Origin: a virus
Direction: 5' to 3' (one strand)
Length of the DNA: 38,256 bases
IMG/VR virus record: IMGVR_UViG_3300046791_000304
Location: 1-38,256 of that record
The notes beneath the pieces were generated by a model. That model was not told the DNA's origin. It saw only the letters and a list, made by a program, of their open reading frames with translations, and searched no databases. The number at the start of each line of letters is the position of its first letter. Position 1 is the first letter of the stretch. Shown in pieces: positions 27,842-36,210 of this stretch. A program made the position numbers and the translations under genes.

Positions 27842-29227
27842 GTGGCAACACCCACACAGACCGTCCCGCGCAACTCGGGCGAGCTGGAGGAGATGCTGCA
27901 CGACCCGAAGAAGCGCGGCGAGATCCTCGCCTCGGAGAAGTCGCTGACCGACTTCATCACGGCGTACGGCGAGCAGCAGCAGGGCGATGGCACCGACCTC
28001 AACCGGCTCGTTGCCGAGGAGACGCAGAAGCAGCTCGCGGACTACATGCGCGAGAAGGACGTCGACGGCGACAACTCCGACCGCATCAAGCGCATGGACC
28101 TGTCCCCGCAGAACAAGGGGCGTGGGGGCAAGGCGTCGATGCTGACGTCGTACGGGCAGGGTGCGGCGCACAACGCGCACGCTCCGGGCGCGGTCCTGGA
28201 CGGGAAGTTCGACTCGGCGGTCGACTACCTGAACACGATCTGGCACCTGAACAACTCGAAGGACGCGGCGGCGAAGCTGGCGGAGATCCGCAACGCGGCG
28301 AGCAGCGTATCCCCGGCGGACGGCGGGTTCCTGGTCCCGGAGGTCCTTCGGTCGCAGCTGCTGGAGATCTCGCTGGAGAAGTCGGTCGTCCGGTCGCAGG
28401 CGACGGTTGTGCCGATGGACAGCGCCAGGGTGCCGTTCCCGACGATCGACGTCACCTCCAACGCATCGAGCGTGTTCGGCGGGATGGTGGCGTACTGGGG
28501 CGAGGAGGGCGCCGCGCTCCTGGACGCCAACCCGAAGTTCGGCCGCGTCGAGCTCGACGCGAAGAAACTGACTGGTCTGTCAGTAGTTCCGAACGAGCTG
28601 CTCCAGGACTCGATCATCAGCTTCTCGGCGCTGATCGAGCGACTGTGGCCCATGACGCTGGCCTTCGAGGAGGACAGCAAGTTCATGACCGGCGCAGGCG
28701 TTGGCGAGCCCCTCGGGTTCCTCGGCGCGGGCAACCCGGCCGCGATCGCCGCTGCGGCGGAGGCCGGGCAGCCGTCGGCGACGATCGTGTACGAGAACGT
28801 GGTCAACATGTACGCGAGGATGCTCCCGAGCAGCCTCAACAACGCTGTGTGGATCATCTCCCCGGACACGATCCCGCAGCTGTTCACCATGGCCCTCTCG
28901 GTGGGCACCGGCGGCAACAGCATGTTCATCGTCAACGCGTCCGGACCGGGCCCGGCCACCCTGTTCGGCCGCCCGATCATCGTGTCGGAGAAGGCCAATA
29001 CCCTCGGCTCGCGCGGCGACATCGCGTTCTGCGACCTCAGCTACTACCTCGTCGGCGACCGCCAGTCCATGAGCGCGTCCAGCTCGACGGACTACAAGTT
29101 CGGCAACGACCAGACCGCGTTCCGCATCATCCAGCGCGTCGACGGCCGCCCGTGGATCAAGTCCGCGATCACCCCCAAGAACGGCGGCAACAGCCTGTCC
29201 CCGTTCGTCGAGCTCGCAGCGCGGTAA
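27842..29227 (+). CDS. Major capsid protein (HK97 fold)
   Basis: The 461-residue protein starts at a GTG after AAGGAGG. The first 120 residues are charged and helical (delta/scaffold-like). The rest matches HK97-type capsid proteins: DGGFLVPEVL, VVRSQATVVPMDS, WGEEGAALLDANP and GEPLGFLG. The N-terminal part is likely removed by the protease encoded upstream. It forms the head shell. Confidence 0.9.
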   Translation: MATPTQTVPRNSGELEEMLHDPKKRGEILASEKSLTDFITAYGEQQQGDGTDLNRLVAEETQKQLADYMREKDVDGDNSDRIKRMDLSPQNKGRGGKASMLTSYGQGAAHNAHAPGAVLDGKFDSAVDYLNTIWHLNNSKDAAAKLAEIRNAASSVSPADGGFLVPEVLRSQLLEISLEKSVVRSQATVVPMDSARVPFPTIDVTSNASSVFGGMVAYWGEEGAALLDANPKFGRVELDAKKLTGLSVVPNELLQDSIISFSALIERLWPMTLAFEEDSKFMTGAGVGEPLGFLGAGNPAAIAAAAEAGQPSATIVYENVVNMYARMLPSSLNNAVWIISPDTIPQLFTMALSVGTGGNSMFIVNASGPGPATLFGRPIIVSEKANTLGSRGDIAFCDLSYYLVGDRQSMSASSSTDYKFGNDQTAFRIIQRVDGRPWIKSAITPKNGGNSLSPFVELAAR

Positions 29228-29233
29228 CACCGG

Positions 29234-29262
29234 GCCGCCGTCGGCATTCACACCCCGGCGGC
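29234..29262 (+). terminator. Hairpin after the capsid gene
   Basis: GCCGCCG (29234-29240) pairs with CGGCGGC (29256-29262) around 15 bases. It lies six bases after the capsid stop in the only sizeable gap of the late operon (29228-29323). It may reduce readthrough so that the capsid is made in excess. Confidence 0.4.
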
Positions 29263-29323
29263 GGCTTCCACCCGGGTCGGCAGTGTCGCCCCGACAGGGA
29301 CCCACAGACGAAAGGAACACCCG

Positions 29324-29761
29324 ATGGCTCAGAAGGCTCTCGGCAGGGCACTCAACTGGACTCCTGCCGGCGACGGCGTATGGATCAACGTCCGGGAGGC
29401 GGGCGGCATCGGCTTCGGCTGCTACCTCGGCGGCGCGGCCGGCGACACGTACACGCTCCAGGAGGCGAAGGACAGCGCGGGCACGGGCGCACAGAACCTC
29501 GCCGCGATCAGCGAGTACTTCACCAACACCGGCAACGCCTCCGACGCCTGGACCCGCCGTACCCAGGCTGCGGCGGCGACCGTCGTCACTACGGCCACGG
29601 CCGCGCAGCAGGCGGCATGGTTCGAGGTCGAGAACACGCAGCTCTCGGACACCTACAAGTACGTGAAGGTCACCAGCACCGGTGCGGGAACCGTCGCCCC
29701 GGTAGCCCGGGACCTGATGACGCAGCGCGCGGCCGACAAGCTGCCCGCGATGGGGGCCTGA
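29324..29761 (+). CDS. Putative head decoration / minor capsid protein
   Basis: The 145-residue protein has a good Shine-Dalgarno (GAAAGGA) and a beta-rich, Gly/Ala/Thr-rich sequence (FGCYLGGAAGDTYTLQEAK, WFEVENTQ). Position directly after the capsid gene is where cement proteins are usually encoded. No family is recognised, so the function is inferred from place. Confidence 0.55.
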   Translation: MAQKALGRALNWTPAGDGVWINVREAGGIGFGCYLGGAAGDTYTLQEAKDSAGTGAQNLAAISEYFTNTGNASDAWTRRTQAAAATVVTTATAAQQAAWFEVENTQLSDTYKYVKVTSTGAGTVAPVARDLMTQRAADKLPAMGA

Positions 29762-29762
29762 C

Positions 29763-30230
29763 ATGACGACGATCATTCAGGGCAGCCAGCTGCGGAAGCT
29801 GCTGTACGGCAACACCGTGGCGAACGCGGCCGGGAAGACCGTCCCGCAGAACGCCACCTCCACGATCTTCACTGTGACCGGTGGCCGGGTCCTCGTGACC
29901 GGTCTGTTCGGGAAGGTGACCACGATCATCGCCGGTACCACCCCGAGCGCGAAGATCGTGTCGACGCCGACCGTCGGCACGGCTGTCGACGTGTGCTCGG
30001 CAACGGCCATCACCGGCAAGGAAGTCGGCGCACTGCTGGGCCTCGCGGGCACGGTCGGCACTGCGCTGAACGTGCAGAACGCGGGCGCCGGCGCCGGGCT
30101 TCCGTCGCCGGTGGTGATCCCGGCCGGGACGCTCGGCGTGAACGTCTCGGCGGCCGACGCGACGGGCGCGATCTTGTGGACGCTCACGTACGTGCCGCTG
30201 GACGACGGCGCTGCTGTGACGGCGGCCTGA
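29763..30230 (+). CDS. Putative head decoration / structural protein
   Basis: The 155-residue protein is made almost wholly of Ala, Gly, Thr and Val in beta-type alternation (TVTGGRVLVTGLFGKV, PSPVVIPAGTLGVNV). It starts two bases after the preceding stop. Such proteins often cover phage heads. Inferred from composition and position. Confidence 0.55.
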   Translation: MTTIIQGSQLRKLLYGNTVANAAGKTVPQNATSTIFTVTGGRVLVTGLFGKVTTIIAGTTPSAKIVSTPTVGTAVDVCSATAITGKEVGALLGLAGTVGTALNVQNAGAGAGLPSPVVIPAGTLGVNVSAADATGAILWTLTYVPLDDGAAVTAA

Positions 30231-30231
30231 C

Positions 30232-30606
30232 ATGTCTCTGTGGATCTGCACCGCCTGCACCTGCCGCTACTCGGTAGGTGCGGCCCGGTGCCCGCAGTGC
30301 GACAGCACCGAATACGTCGAGGAAGGAGCCGAGGACATGGCGAAGATCACCGTTCACGGTGGCGCGTCGAACGCGGCTGCCGACGAGGCGGAGGCAGGTG
30401 AGGACGTATCAGCTGGTACGAGCTCCTCGACATCATCCGAGAAGGACAGCAGCTCGCCCGAGCCGAGCGAGACGCCGGACCAATCGCCTGCCCCAACGAC
30501 GGCGAGCCGCTCAAAGAAGGCGGTGACGGCCAAGGCCGCTACTGCCCGTGGGACGGGTGGCGGCCAGACGGAACCTACGTCGGCTCCTGACGAGACGGAG
30601 GCCTGA
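30232..30606 (+). CDS. Zinc-ribbon protein with disordered tail
   Basis: The 124-residue protein begins with a zinc ribbon (CTACTC, then CPQC, residues 6-23) and continues as a Ser/Pro/Glu/Ala-rich region that looks disordered. GGAAGGAG precedes an internal ATG at 30337, so a shorter form without the ribbon is possible. It lies among head genes; role unknown. Confidence 0.6.
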   Translation: MSLWICTACTCRYSVGAARCPQCDSTEYVEEGAEDMAKITVHGGASNAAADEAEAGEDVSAGTSSSTSSEKDSSSPEPSETPDQSPAPTTASRSKKAVTAKAATARGTGGGQTEPTSAPDETEA

Positions 30607-30607
30607 C

Positions 30608-30835
30608 ATGGCGGTCACCGCGAAGGTCGTCTGCTCGCAGAAGGTCGAGACCGGCGAGGGCGACAGCCGTCAGGCGCTCGTCTCGTTCCTGCCGGACTAC
30701 GGCGCCGACCGCAACAAGGAATGGGCCCTGGCCACCCCGCATCTACAGCTGAACATGACGCTCAACGGCCCGGCTGCGGACCTGTTCGAGCCGCAGCAGG
30801 CCTACACGCTCACGTTCGAGCCGTCGGCCGGCTGA
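30608..30835 (+). CDS. Small structural-region protein (75 aa)
   Basis: Starts one base after the previous stop. The sequence is beta-rich (AVTAKVVCSQKVE, HLQLNMTLNGPAADLF, AYTLTFEPS) and compact. Probably a small head or neck component. Not recognised. Confidence 0.6.
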   Translation: MAVTAKVVCSQKVETGEGDSRQALVSFLPDYGADRNKEWALATPHLQLNMTLNGPAADLFEPQQAYTLTFEPSAG

Positions 30836-30871
30836 CCAGCACACCGCGAGACCGGAGAGGAGGTACGGCAG

Positions 30872-31492
30872 ATGACGGCAACCGGCTACGTCTCGACGAC
30901 CGGCGACACCCGCAAGGTGTCCAAGAGCGGCGACACGATGACGGGTGAGCTGACGCTGCCCGACTCCTCTCCGGACCAGGCCCTGAATGCGGCATCGCGC
31001 GGCTACGTCGACCAGCTGGTGGCGCTCCTCGCCCGCCTGGCCGGGGCCACCTTCACCGGGGACGTCGCCGTACACGGCGCCAACCTCACGGTGCAGCGCG
31101 GCGACGACACGGGCGCCTACCGCTTCCGCGTCACCGGCAGTGGCCTCGACCTCGAAATCGCCGGGCTCGACGTATTCATCTCCAAGTGGGCCAACCCGGA
31201 CTTCAGTGGAGCCCAGTCCAACGTCATGCGCTGGGAAGCCGCAGGCCCGCACCTGATCGGCCGCGTCCAGTTCGGGACGGGCGCGTTCGACGACGTCCAC
31301 GACATCGACTCGGGTACGGGCGTTGCGGCGCTCGGCGCGAAGAACGGCCTGGCCAACGTCCGTCTGTGCGGCCGGAAAGCAACCGCAGGCGCGCCGACGA
31401 CGGGCACGTGGATCGCTGGGGATGTGGTCCTCGACTCGGCCGGGGCCTGGCACCTGTGCACGGCTCCTGGGGCGCCAGGGAGTTGGACATGA
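30872..31492 (+). CDS. Putative fibre-like structural protein
   Basis: The 206-residue protein has a tail-fibre-type repeat near its start (KSGDTMTGELTLPDSSPDQALNAA, then RGYVDQ), as seen in phage fibre and collar proteins. A beta-rich C-terminal part with GTW and GAWHL segments follows. GGAGAGGAGG precedes the ATG. Its place between head and connector genes suggests a head or neck fibre. The overlap with the next ATG (ATGA) couples the two. Confidence 0.6.
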   Translation: MTATGYVSTTGDTRKVSKSGDTMTGELTLPDSSPDQALNAASRGYVDQLVALLARLAGATFTGDVAVHGANLTVQRGDDTGAYRFRVTGSGLDLEIAGLDVFISKWANPDFSGAQSNVMRWEAAGPHLIGRVQFGTGAFDDVHDIDSGTGVAALGAKNGLANVRLCGRKATAGAPTTGTWIAGDVVLDSAGAWHLCTAPGAPGSWT

Positions 31493-32862
31493 GCGACGTC
31501 ATCGCCGGGCAGACGCTCGCGCTCCTCGCGCAGTTCTACGACTTCTCTGGCGGCTCCCTCACCAACCTCGACGCGACGCCGACGATCGCCGTGACCAGCG
31601 TTGCCACCGGCGCAACAGCGCTCGGCGCCACCACGGCCGGCGTGACGCACCCGGCCATCGGCTCGTACGGCTACGCCTGGACACCCGCCAGCAGCCTCAC
31701 CCCCGGCACCTACCTCGTCACCTGGACTGGCCTCAAGACGGGCAGTCCGGTCACCGCGACCGAGACCGTGACCGTGTTCGCGCCGGCCTCCGCCGACAAC
31801 ACGAACACGAGCCCGGACGGCATCTGGTACGCCACCCGCGAAGACGTCATGGGCGCCTTCGACATCAAGCAGACGACCCGCAACAGGCGGTACGTCGACC
31901 AGGCCCTGGAGTCCGCGTCCCGCAGCGTTGAGGGCCTGTGCCACCGGAAGTTCTACCCGGTCCAGGCAACCCGGCTGTTCGACTGGCCGCCGCGCTCCGG
32001 GATGACGCCGTGGATCCTGCGCCTCAACGATCAGGAGTTGGTCTCGGTCAGCGCGCTTGCCTCGGGCGGCCGGACCATCACGGCGGACGAGTACAACCTC
32101 GAACCCGTCAACTCAGGGCCGCCGTTCAACCGCGTCGAGATCAAACTCAGCTCGGACGGCTCGTTCGGCGGCGGCGACACCTACCAGCGCGACATCCAGA
32201 TCGCCGGCGTGTGGGCCGGCGCGCCCGTCACCGAGACCAACGCGGGCGCGCTCGCCGAGGCCCTCGACGCCACGGAGACCGCGGTGGACGTCACCGGGGC
32301 CGTGTCGGCTGCGGTCGGTGTCGGTTCGATCCTGCGGGTCGACTCCGAGCGGATGATCGTCACCGAACGATCCCAGCTCGACACCGGTCAGACCGGGACG
32401 CTCGGCGGGAGCAAGGCGGATGTCTCGCTGCCCGTCGTCAACGGCACCGCGTACACCGTCGACGAGGTCCTCCTCCTCGGCTCTGAGCGGATCCGCGTCG
32501 ACGACATCGCAGGCAACACGCTCACGGTGGAGCGGGCCTACGACGGCACGGTCCTCGCCGCACACACCGGCGCGGCGATCTACGCACCGCGGACGCTCAC
32601 CGTCACCCGCGGAGTACTCGGCACCACAGCCGACAGCCACGCTTCCGCAGCGGCTGTCTACGAGTGGAGGTCGCCCGGACTGGCGCGACAGCTGACGAAG
32701 GCCGAAGCGATCACCCAGCTCACGCAGGAGCGGGCGGGCTGGTTCCTGAAGGCGTCCACCAGCGGGAACTCCGCGGGAAAGGTTTCCGCCGACGCGCTCC
32801 AGACCCTCCGCGACCAGACGTGCACCACGTACGGCCGCAAGGCCCGACTACGGGGGGTGTGA
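31489..32862 (+). CDS. Head-tail connector with N-terminal Ig-like domain
   Basis: The 457-residue protein has an N-terminal beta-sandwich-like region (about residues 1-100). A connector-like core follows with WYATREDVMGAFDIKQTTRN and VDQALESASRSVEGLCHRKFYP, matching phage head-tail adaptor proteins. A large insert (about 250-390) carries two copies of a GSILRVDSERM-like / GSERIRVDDI-like unit. It ends in a helix. The core makes the adaptor call likely; the extra domains are unusual additions. Confidence 0.65.
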   Translation: MSDVIAGQTLALLAQFYDFSGGSLTNLDATPTIAVTSVATGATALGATTAGVTHPAIGSYGYAWTPASSLTPGTYLVTWTGLKTGSPVTATETVTVFAPASADNTNTSPDGIWYATREDVMGAFDIKQTTRNRRYVDQALESASRSVEGLCHRKFYPVQATRLFDWPPRSGMTPWILRLNDQELVSVSALASGGRTITADEYNLEPVNSGPPFNRVEIKLSSDGSFGGGDTYQRDIQIAGVWAGAPVTETNAGALAEALDATETAVDVTGAVSAAVGVGSILRVDSERMIVTERSQLDTGQTGTLGGSKADVSLPVVNGTAYTVDEVLLLGSERIRVDDIAGNTLTVERAYDGTVLAAHTGAAIYAPRTLTVTRGVLGTTADSHASAAAVYEWRSPGLARQLTKAEAITQLTQERAGWFLKASTSGNSAGKVSADALQTLRDQTCTTYGRKARLRGV

Positions 32863-32863
32863 C

Positions 32864-33256
32864 ATGGCGACGTTCGGCATGAACCTCAAGCTGAAGGGCC
32901 CCATCGTCGAGGGCCGCGGGCCGGCGCTCGTGAAGGTGATGACCAGGGTCGCGCTGGAGGAACTCGCGGACTACACCCGCTACGAGGTTCTCACCCAGCT
33001 CGACGCGGTCCTCGTCAACCCGACGGGCTACTACGAGTCGCAGGTCAAGGCGGAGCCCAAGGGGCCCGGCGTCTACAGCGTCAACGACTCCGGTGTCATC
33101 TACGGGCCGTGGCTGGAGGGTGTCGGCTCCCGCAACGCTCCGGTCACGAAGTTCGAGGGCTACCACACGTTCCGGATCGTACGAGGGCGCATGGCGCAGA
33201 AGGCCCACGCCGTGGCGGAAGCAGCCATCGCACGGCAGATGGGGATGCTGCGATGA
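32864..33256 (+). CDS. Head-tail joining / neck protein
   Basis: The 130-residue protein has YTRYEVLTQLDAVLVNPTGYYESQV and a C-terminal helix ending in IARQMGMLR, as in actinophage neck or minor capsid proteins similar in place to HK97 gp10. Starts one base after the connector stop and overlaps the next ATG. Function inferred from position and general similarity. Confidence 0.55.
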   Translation: MATFGMNLKLKGPIVEGRGPALVKVMTRVALEELADYTRYEVLTQLDAVLVNPTGYYESQVKAEPKGPGVYSVNDSGVIYGPWLEGVGSRNAPVTKFEGYHTFRIVRGRMAQKAHAVAEAAIARQMGMLR

Positions 33257-33711
33257 CCCTCGACATCCGCACGATCCTCGACGCCGTCGAAACCCACGCC
33301 CTCGCGTCCGGTTTCTTCCAGGCGGTCAACGGTCACGAACCCAAGTCGGCGCCGCAGACCGGCATCACGGCGGCCGTCTGGGTCGAGCAGATCAGCCCGG
33401 CGCGCGGCGGCTCCGGGCTGGCGTCGACCTCGACGCGGCTGGCGCTGTTCGTACGGCTGTACACGCCGATGACGCAGCAGCCCGAGGACGGCATCGACCC
33501 CGACCTGATGACCGCTCTCGACGCACTGATGGCCGCCTACAGCGGCGACTTCACCCTCGACGACCTGGTCCGTGAGGTCGACCTCCTCGGCAACTTTGGG
33601 GATCCGCTGTCGGCGCGCGCGGGCTATCTGACGACGTCGGGCGCCGAATACCGGGTGTTCACGATCACCCTCCCCCTCATCGTCAACGACCTCTGGGAGC
33701 AGGTGGCATAG
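33253..33711 (+). CDS. Tail terminator-like protein
   Basis: The 152-residue protein has an alternating helix/strand pattern (TILDAVETHALASGFF, STRLALFVRLYTP, DLMTALDALMAAYSG, EYRVFTITLPLIVNDLW) like tail terminators, which cap the tail tube and join it to the head. It lies just before the tail-tube gene, the expected place. ATG overlaps the previous stop. Confidence 0.65.
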   Translation: MTLDIRTILDAVETHALASGFFQAVNGHEPKSAPQTGITAAVWVEQISPARGGSGLASTSTRLALFVRLYTPMTQQPEDGIDPDLMTALDALMAAYSGDFTLDDLVREVDLLGNFGDPLSARAGYLTTSGAEYRVFTITLPLIVNDLWEQVA

Positions 33712-34473
33712 GTGGCAAAGACCTCAGGTCTTGGGGATGCGCTCTACATCTCCGGCAACGATCTCTCCGGTGACATCACCGCCGTCGGCAACGTGGGCGG
33801 CGGTCCTGCCGCTCTGGAGAACACCGGCATCAACAAGAGCGCCTATGAACGGATCGGCGGCGTACGGGACGGCCGTCTGGAGGCAACGAGCTGGTGGAAC
33901 CCGACGGGCGCCCACCCGGTGCTGTCTGCGCTGCCCACCACGGACGTCCACGAAATGTTCTCCTGCGGCACCGCGCTCGGCAGCCCGGCCGCGTGCATCG
34001 TCGCCAAGCAGGTCAACTACGACGGCAACCGCGGCAACGACGGCAGCTTCACCTTCGCCACGAGTTCGCAGGGCAACGCGTACGCCCTGGAGTGGGGCAA
34101 CCTCCTGACCGCCGGGCAGCGCGTCGACGTGGCGGCCACCAACGGCACCGGCGTGGACTTCGGGGTCGGCTCGTTCCCGCTGTTCAACGGGCAAGCCCTG
34201 TTCGGGGCGCAGTGCTATCTGCAGGTGTTCGCGTTCACCGGGACCGATGTGACGATCAAGGTCCAGGACTCGGCGGACAACGTGACCTTCGCGGACGTCG
34301 CCGGGATGACGTTCACCGCGGTCACGGCGGCGCCCGGGGTGCAGCGCATCGCGACCGCCTCCAACCAGACCGTGCGCCGCTACCTGCGCGCGGCGACCAC
34401 CACGTCCGGCGGCTTCACCTCGGCGACGTTCGCGGTCGCGGTGGCCCGCAACGACGTCTCGACGGTCTTCTGA
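33712..34473 (+). CDS. Tail tube / major tail protein
   Basis: The 253-residue protein starts at a GTG directly after the previous stop. It begins AKTSGLGDALYISGNDLSGDI, the start pattern of many actinophage tail-tube proteins, followed by SAYERIGGVRDG and a beta-rich body. A C-terminal Thr/Val-rich Ig-like section (about residues 165-250) may project from the tail. It would stack in hexameric rings to form the tube. GAGGAGG at its end serves the next gene. Confidence 0.75.
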   Translation: MAKTSGLGDALYISGNDLSGDITAVGNVGGGPAALENTGINKSAYERIGGVRDGRLEATSWWNPTGAHPVLSALPTTDVHEMFSCGTALGSPAACIVAKQVNYDGNRGNDGSFTFATSSQGNAYALEWGNLLTAGQRVDVAATNGTGVDFGVGSFPLFNGQALFGAQCYLQVFAFTGTDVTIKVQDSADNVTFADVAGMTFTAVTAAPGVQRIATASNQTVRRYLRAATTTSGGFTSATFAVAVARNDVSTVF

Positions 34474-34484
34474 GGAGGCGCGTG

Positions 34485-34919
34485 ATGCAGAGCGTGAACC
34501 GTGTCCAACCTGCGCTGGGAATCGGCGCCTACCAGACGTACGAGATCCGCGCCCCGCGTGACGTGCGGCTGCGGTCGGCGTGCGAGCAGACCGGCTGTCC
34601 GGCGTGGCGGAACGGCTGGGAGTCCGTCATCGACGAGTCCACTCCGCTCGGCCAGGGCCAGGCCGCGTACATCCGCACCCAGTCGGGGCGGACGTTCCGG
34701 GAGCAGCGCACGGAGGCCGGTCTGACGGTGTTCCGGTTCGAGGCGCATCAGCGCTGTTTCGCCGAGCACCGTACGCGGCCGGACATCTACCTCGTCCGTG
34801 ACGGTGACTGGCGCGGTAATCCGACCGGGCGGCAGCGGCAGCACACGCGCCCGGAGGACTGGGTCGAGGACATGGGCGAGCAGTTGGGCCGCGTCGCCGA
34901 CCAGCAGAGGCAGGGCTGA
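34485..34919 (+). CDS. Hypothetical tail-region protein
   Basis: The 144-residue protein has a GAGGAGG six bases before ATG 34485 and a soluble, Arg/Glu/Gln-rich sequence with Cys residues at ACEQTGCPAW and RCFAEH. Its place between two tail-tube-like genes is conserved in many actinophages in my recollection, but no function is known. Confidence 0.6.
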   Translation: MQSVNRVQPALGIGAYQTYEIRAPRDVRLRSACEQTGCPAWRNGWESVIDESTPLGQGQAAYIRTQSGRTFREQRTEAGLTVFRFEAHQRCFAEHRTRPDIYLVRDGDWRGNPTGRQRQHTRPEDWVEDMGEQLGRVADQQRQG

Positions 34920-34969
34920 CCAATGGGCGTTTGCCCAGATAAGCGCCGTAATCAAGGAGGGCAGTAGCC

Positions 34970-35377
34970 ATTTCCAAAACCTCAGGATTGGGATGGACGA
35001 CCCTGTCGGTCGACGATGCCGCAGGCACGCCGCGCGACATCCGCAATGACGTTACGAACCTCCAGTGGGCCATGCCCAGGGGAGTCCAGGACGTCACCGG
35101 CGTCGACAAGTCCGCGATTGAGCGGCTGCTGCTGCTCGCGGACTTCTCGATCACCCTCAACGTCGTCGCGAACTTCGCCGCGAACCAGGAGCACGACGTC
35201 TTCAAGACGGTGTCGTCGACCTCGGTCGCCCGTACGACGTCCCTCGGTATCGGCGGCAAGACCCTCGCCAACGAGTGCCTTTACACCGACTACCCGCTCC
35301 AGCGGTCCAACAGCGGTGAACTCACCGCCTCCGTGCCCGGCGTCCTCGCCGACGGCACAGTACCTACCTGGGGTTAG
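34970..35377 (+). CDS. Second tail-tube-like protein, apparent ATT start
   Basis: The 135-residue protein begins ISKTSGLGW, parallel to AKTSGLG in the tail-tube protein at 33712. It continues VQDVTGVDKSAIERLLLLADFSITLNV and TDYPLQRSNSGELTASVPG, typical of phage tail-tube proteins. AAGGAGG at 34954-34960 is nine bases before the ATT at 34970. The next possible start (TTG 34988) is 27 bases from it and would lose the conserved opening. ATT is a rare but known start codon. A 14-codon frame (34923-34967) ends just before it and may feed ribosomes to it. Confidence 0.65.
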   Translation: MSKTSGLGWTTLSVDDAAGTPRDIRNDVTNLQWAMPRGVQDVTGVDKSAIERLLLLADFSITLNVVANFAANQEHDVFKTVSSTSVARTTSLGIGGKTLANECLYTDYPLQRSNSGELTASVPGVLADGTVPTWG

Positions 35378-35449
35378 GCCCAAGTCATGCATTCTGTCCG
35401 CCAATTGGCCAATAGGATGTCCAAGTCGTCGAGGCTTGGAGGCCTGGTC

Positions 35450-36208
35450 ATGGGCGGAGCAGCGTCCGGAAAGTTCACCGTCAAGTCCTGCGGCAAAGCG
35501 CACGCCTGGTGCGCCGAATGCCGCCCCGCCCAGGCATCCGCGCAACGGAAGCCGCCGAAGCCGAGGAAGGAGCACGACAAGCCATGCAGGAACTGCGGAC
35601 GCTGCGACGCTTGCCTCGGGGTCGAGGCGCCCGAAGGCATGAAGGTCTGCCGCTCCTGTGGCGAGACCAAGCAGCTCACCGCGTTCGCCCGTCGCAAGGA
35701 CACTGGCGGCTACCGCAACCAGTGCATCCGCTGCCGGAACAAGGGATCCTCGCGGACTCGGTGCGAGGGCTGCGGCAAGTCCTTCACGCGGCAGTCCGAC
35801 CGCACGTACTGCGGTGCCTGCCAGCCGCCAGCAACGAAGCCCTGCGCCCGGTGCGGCAAGGAGTTTGCCGGGTCGATGGAGCAGCGCCGCTACTGCTCGC
35901 CGGAGTGCCGCGACGCAACGCTCGACGAGCAGCGACGGAAGGCCCGTCAGAAGGTCCGCCTGGAGGCGCTACAGGCGTACGGCGGCGAGACGCCGCAGTG
36001 CGTGTGCTGCGGCGAGGGAACGCTCCTGTTCCTCGCCCTGGACCACATCAACGGCGGCGGTCACGCCCAGCGCAAAGAGACAGGCGGGGGCGGGTTCTAC
36101 ACCTGGCTACGCCGCCACAACTACCCGGCCGGATTCCAAGTGCTCTGCCACAACTGCAACTTCGGCCGACAGATCAACGGCGGCACCTGTCCGCACCAGG
36201 AGAGATGA
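35450..36208 (+). CDS. HNH endonuclease with multiple zinc knuckles
   Basis: The 252-residue protein has an HNH domain at its end: CVCCG (184-188), LDHINGGG (198-204) and CHNCN (233-237). Several CxxC pairs lie upstream (residues 21-24, 46-56, 67-70, 92-95, 105-108, 121-124, 132-135, 149-153). GGAGG lies seven bases before ATG 35450; an in-frame start at 35387 lacks a site. It stands between the tail tube and the tail chaperone genes, where such a gene is not needed for assembly. It is therefore probably a free-standing homing nuclease. Its stop overlaps an ATG of the next gene. Confidence 0.78.
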   Translation: MGGAASGKFTVKSCGKAHAWCAECRPAQASAQRKPPKPRKEHDKPCRNCGRCDACLGVEAPEGMKVCRSCGETKQLTAFARRKDTGGYRNQCIRCRNKGSSRTRCEGCGKSFTRQSDRTYCGACQPPATKPCARCGKEFAGSMEQRRYCSPECRDATLDEQRRKARQKVRLEALQAYGGETPQCVCCGEGTLLFLALDHINGGGHAQRKETGGGGFYTWLRRHNYPAGFQVLCHNCNFGRQINGGTCPHQER

Positions 36209-36210
36209 AC

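Noticed and set aside
34923-34967. 14-codon frame as an independent gene
   Set aside because: Too short and without homology; noted only as a possible leader for the ATT-start gene.
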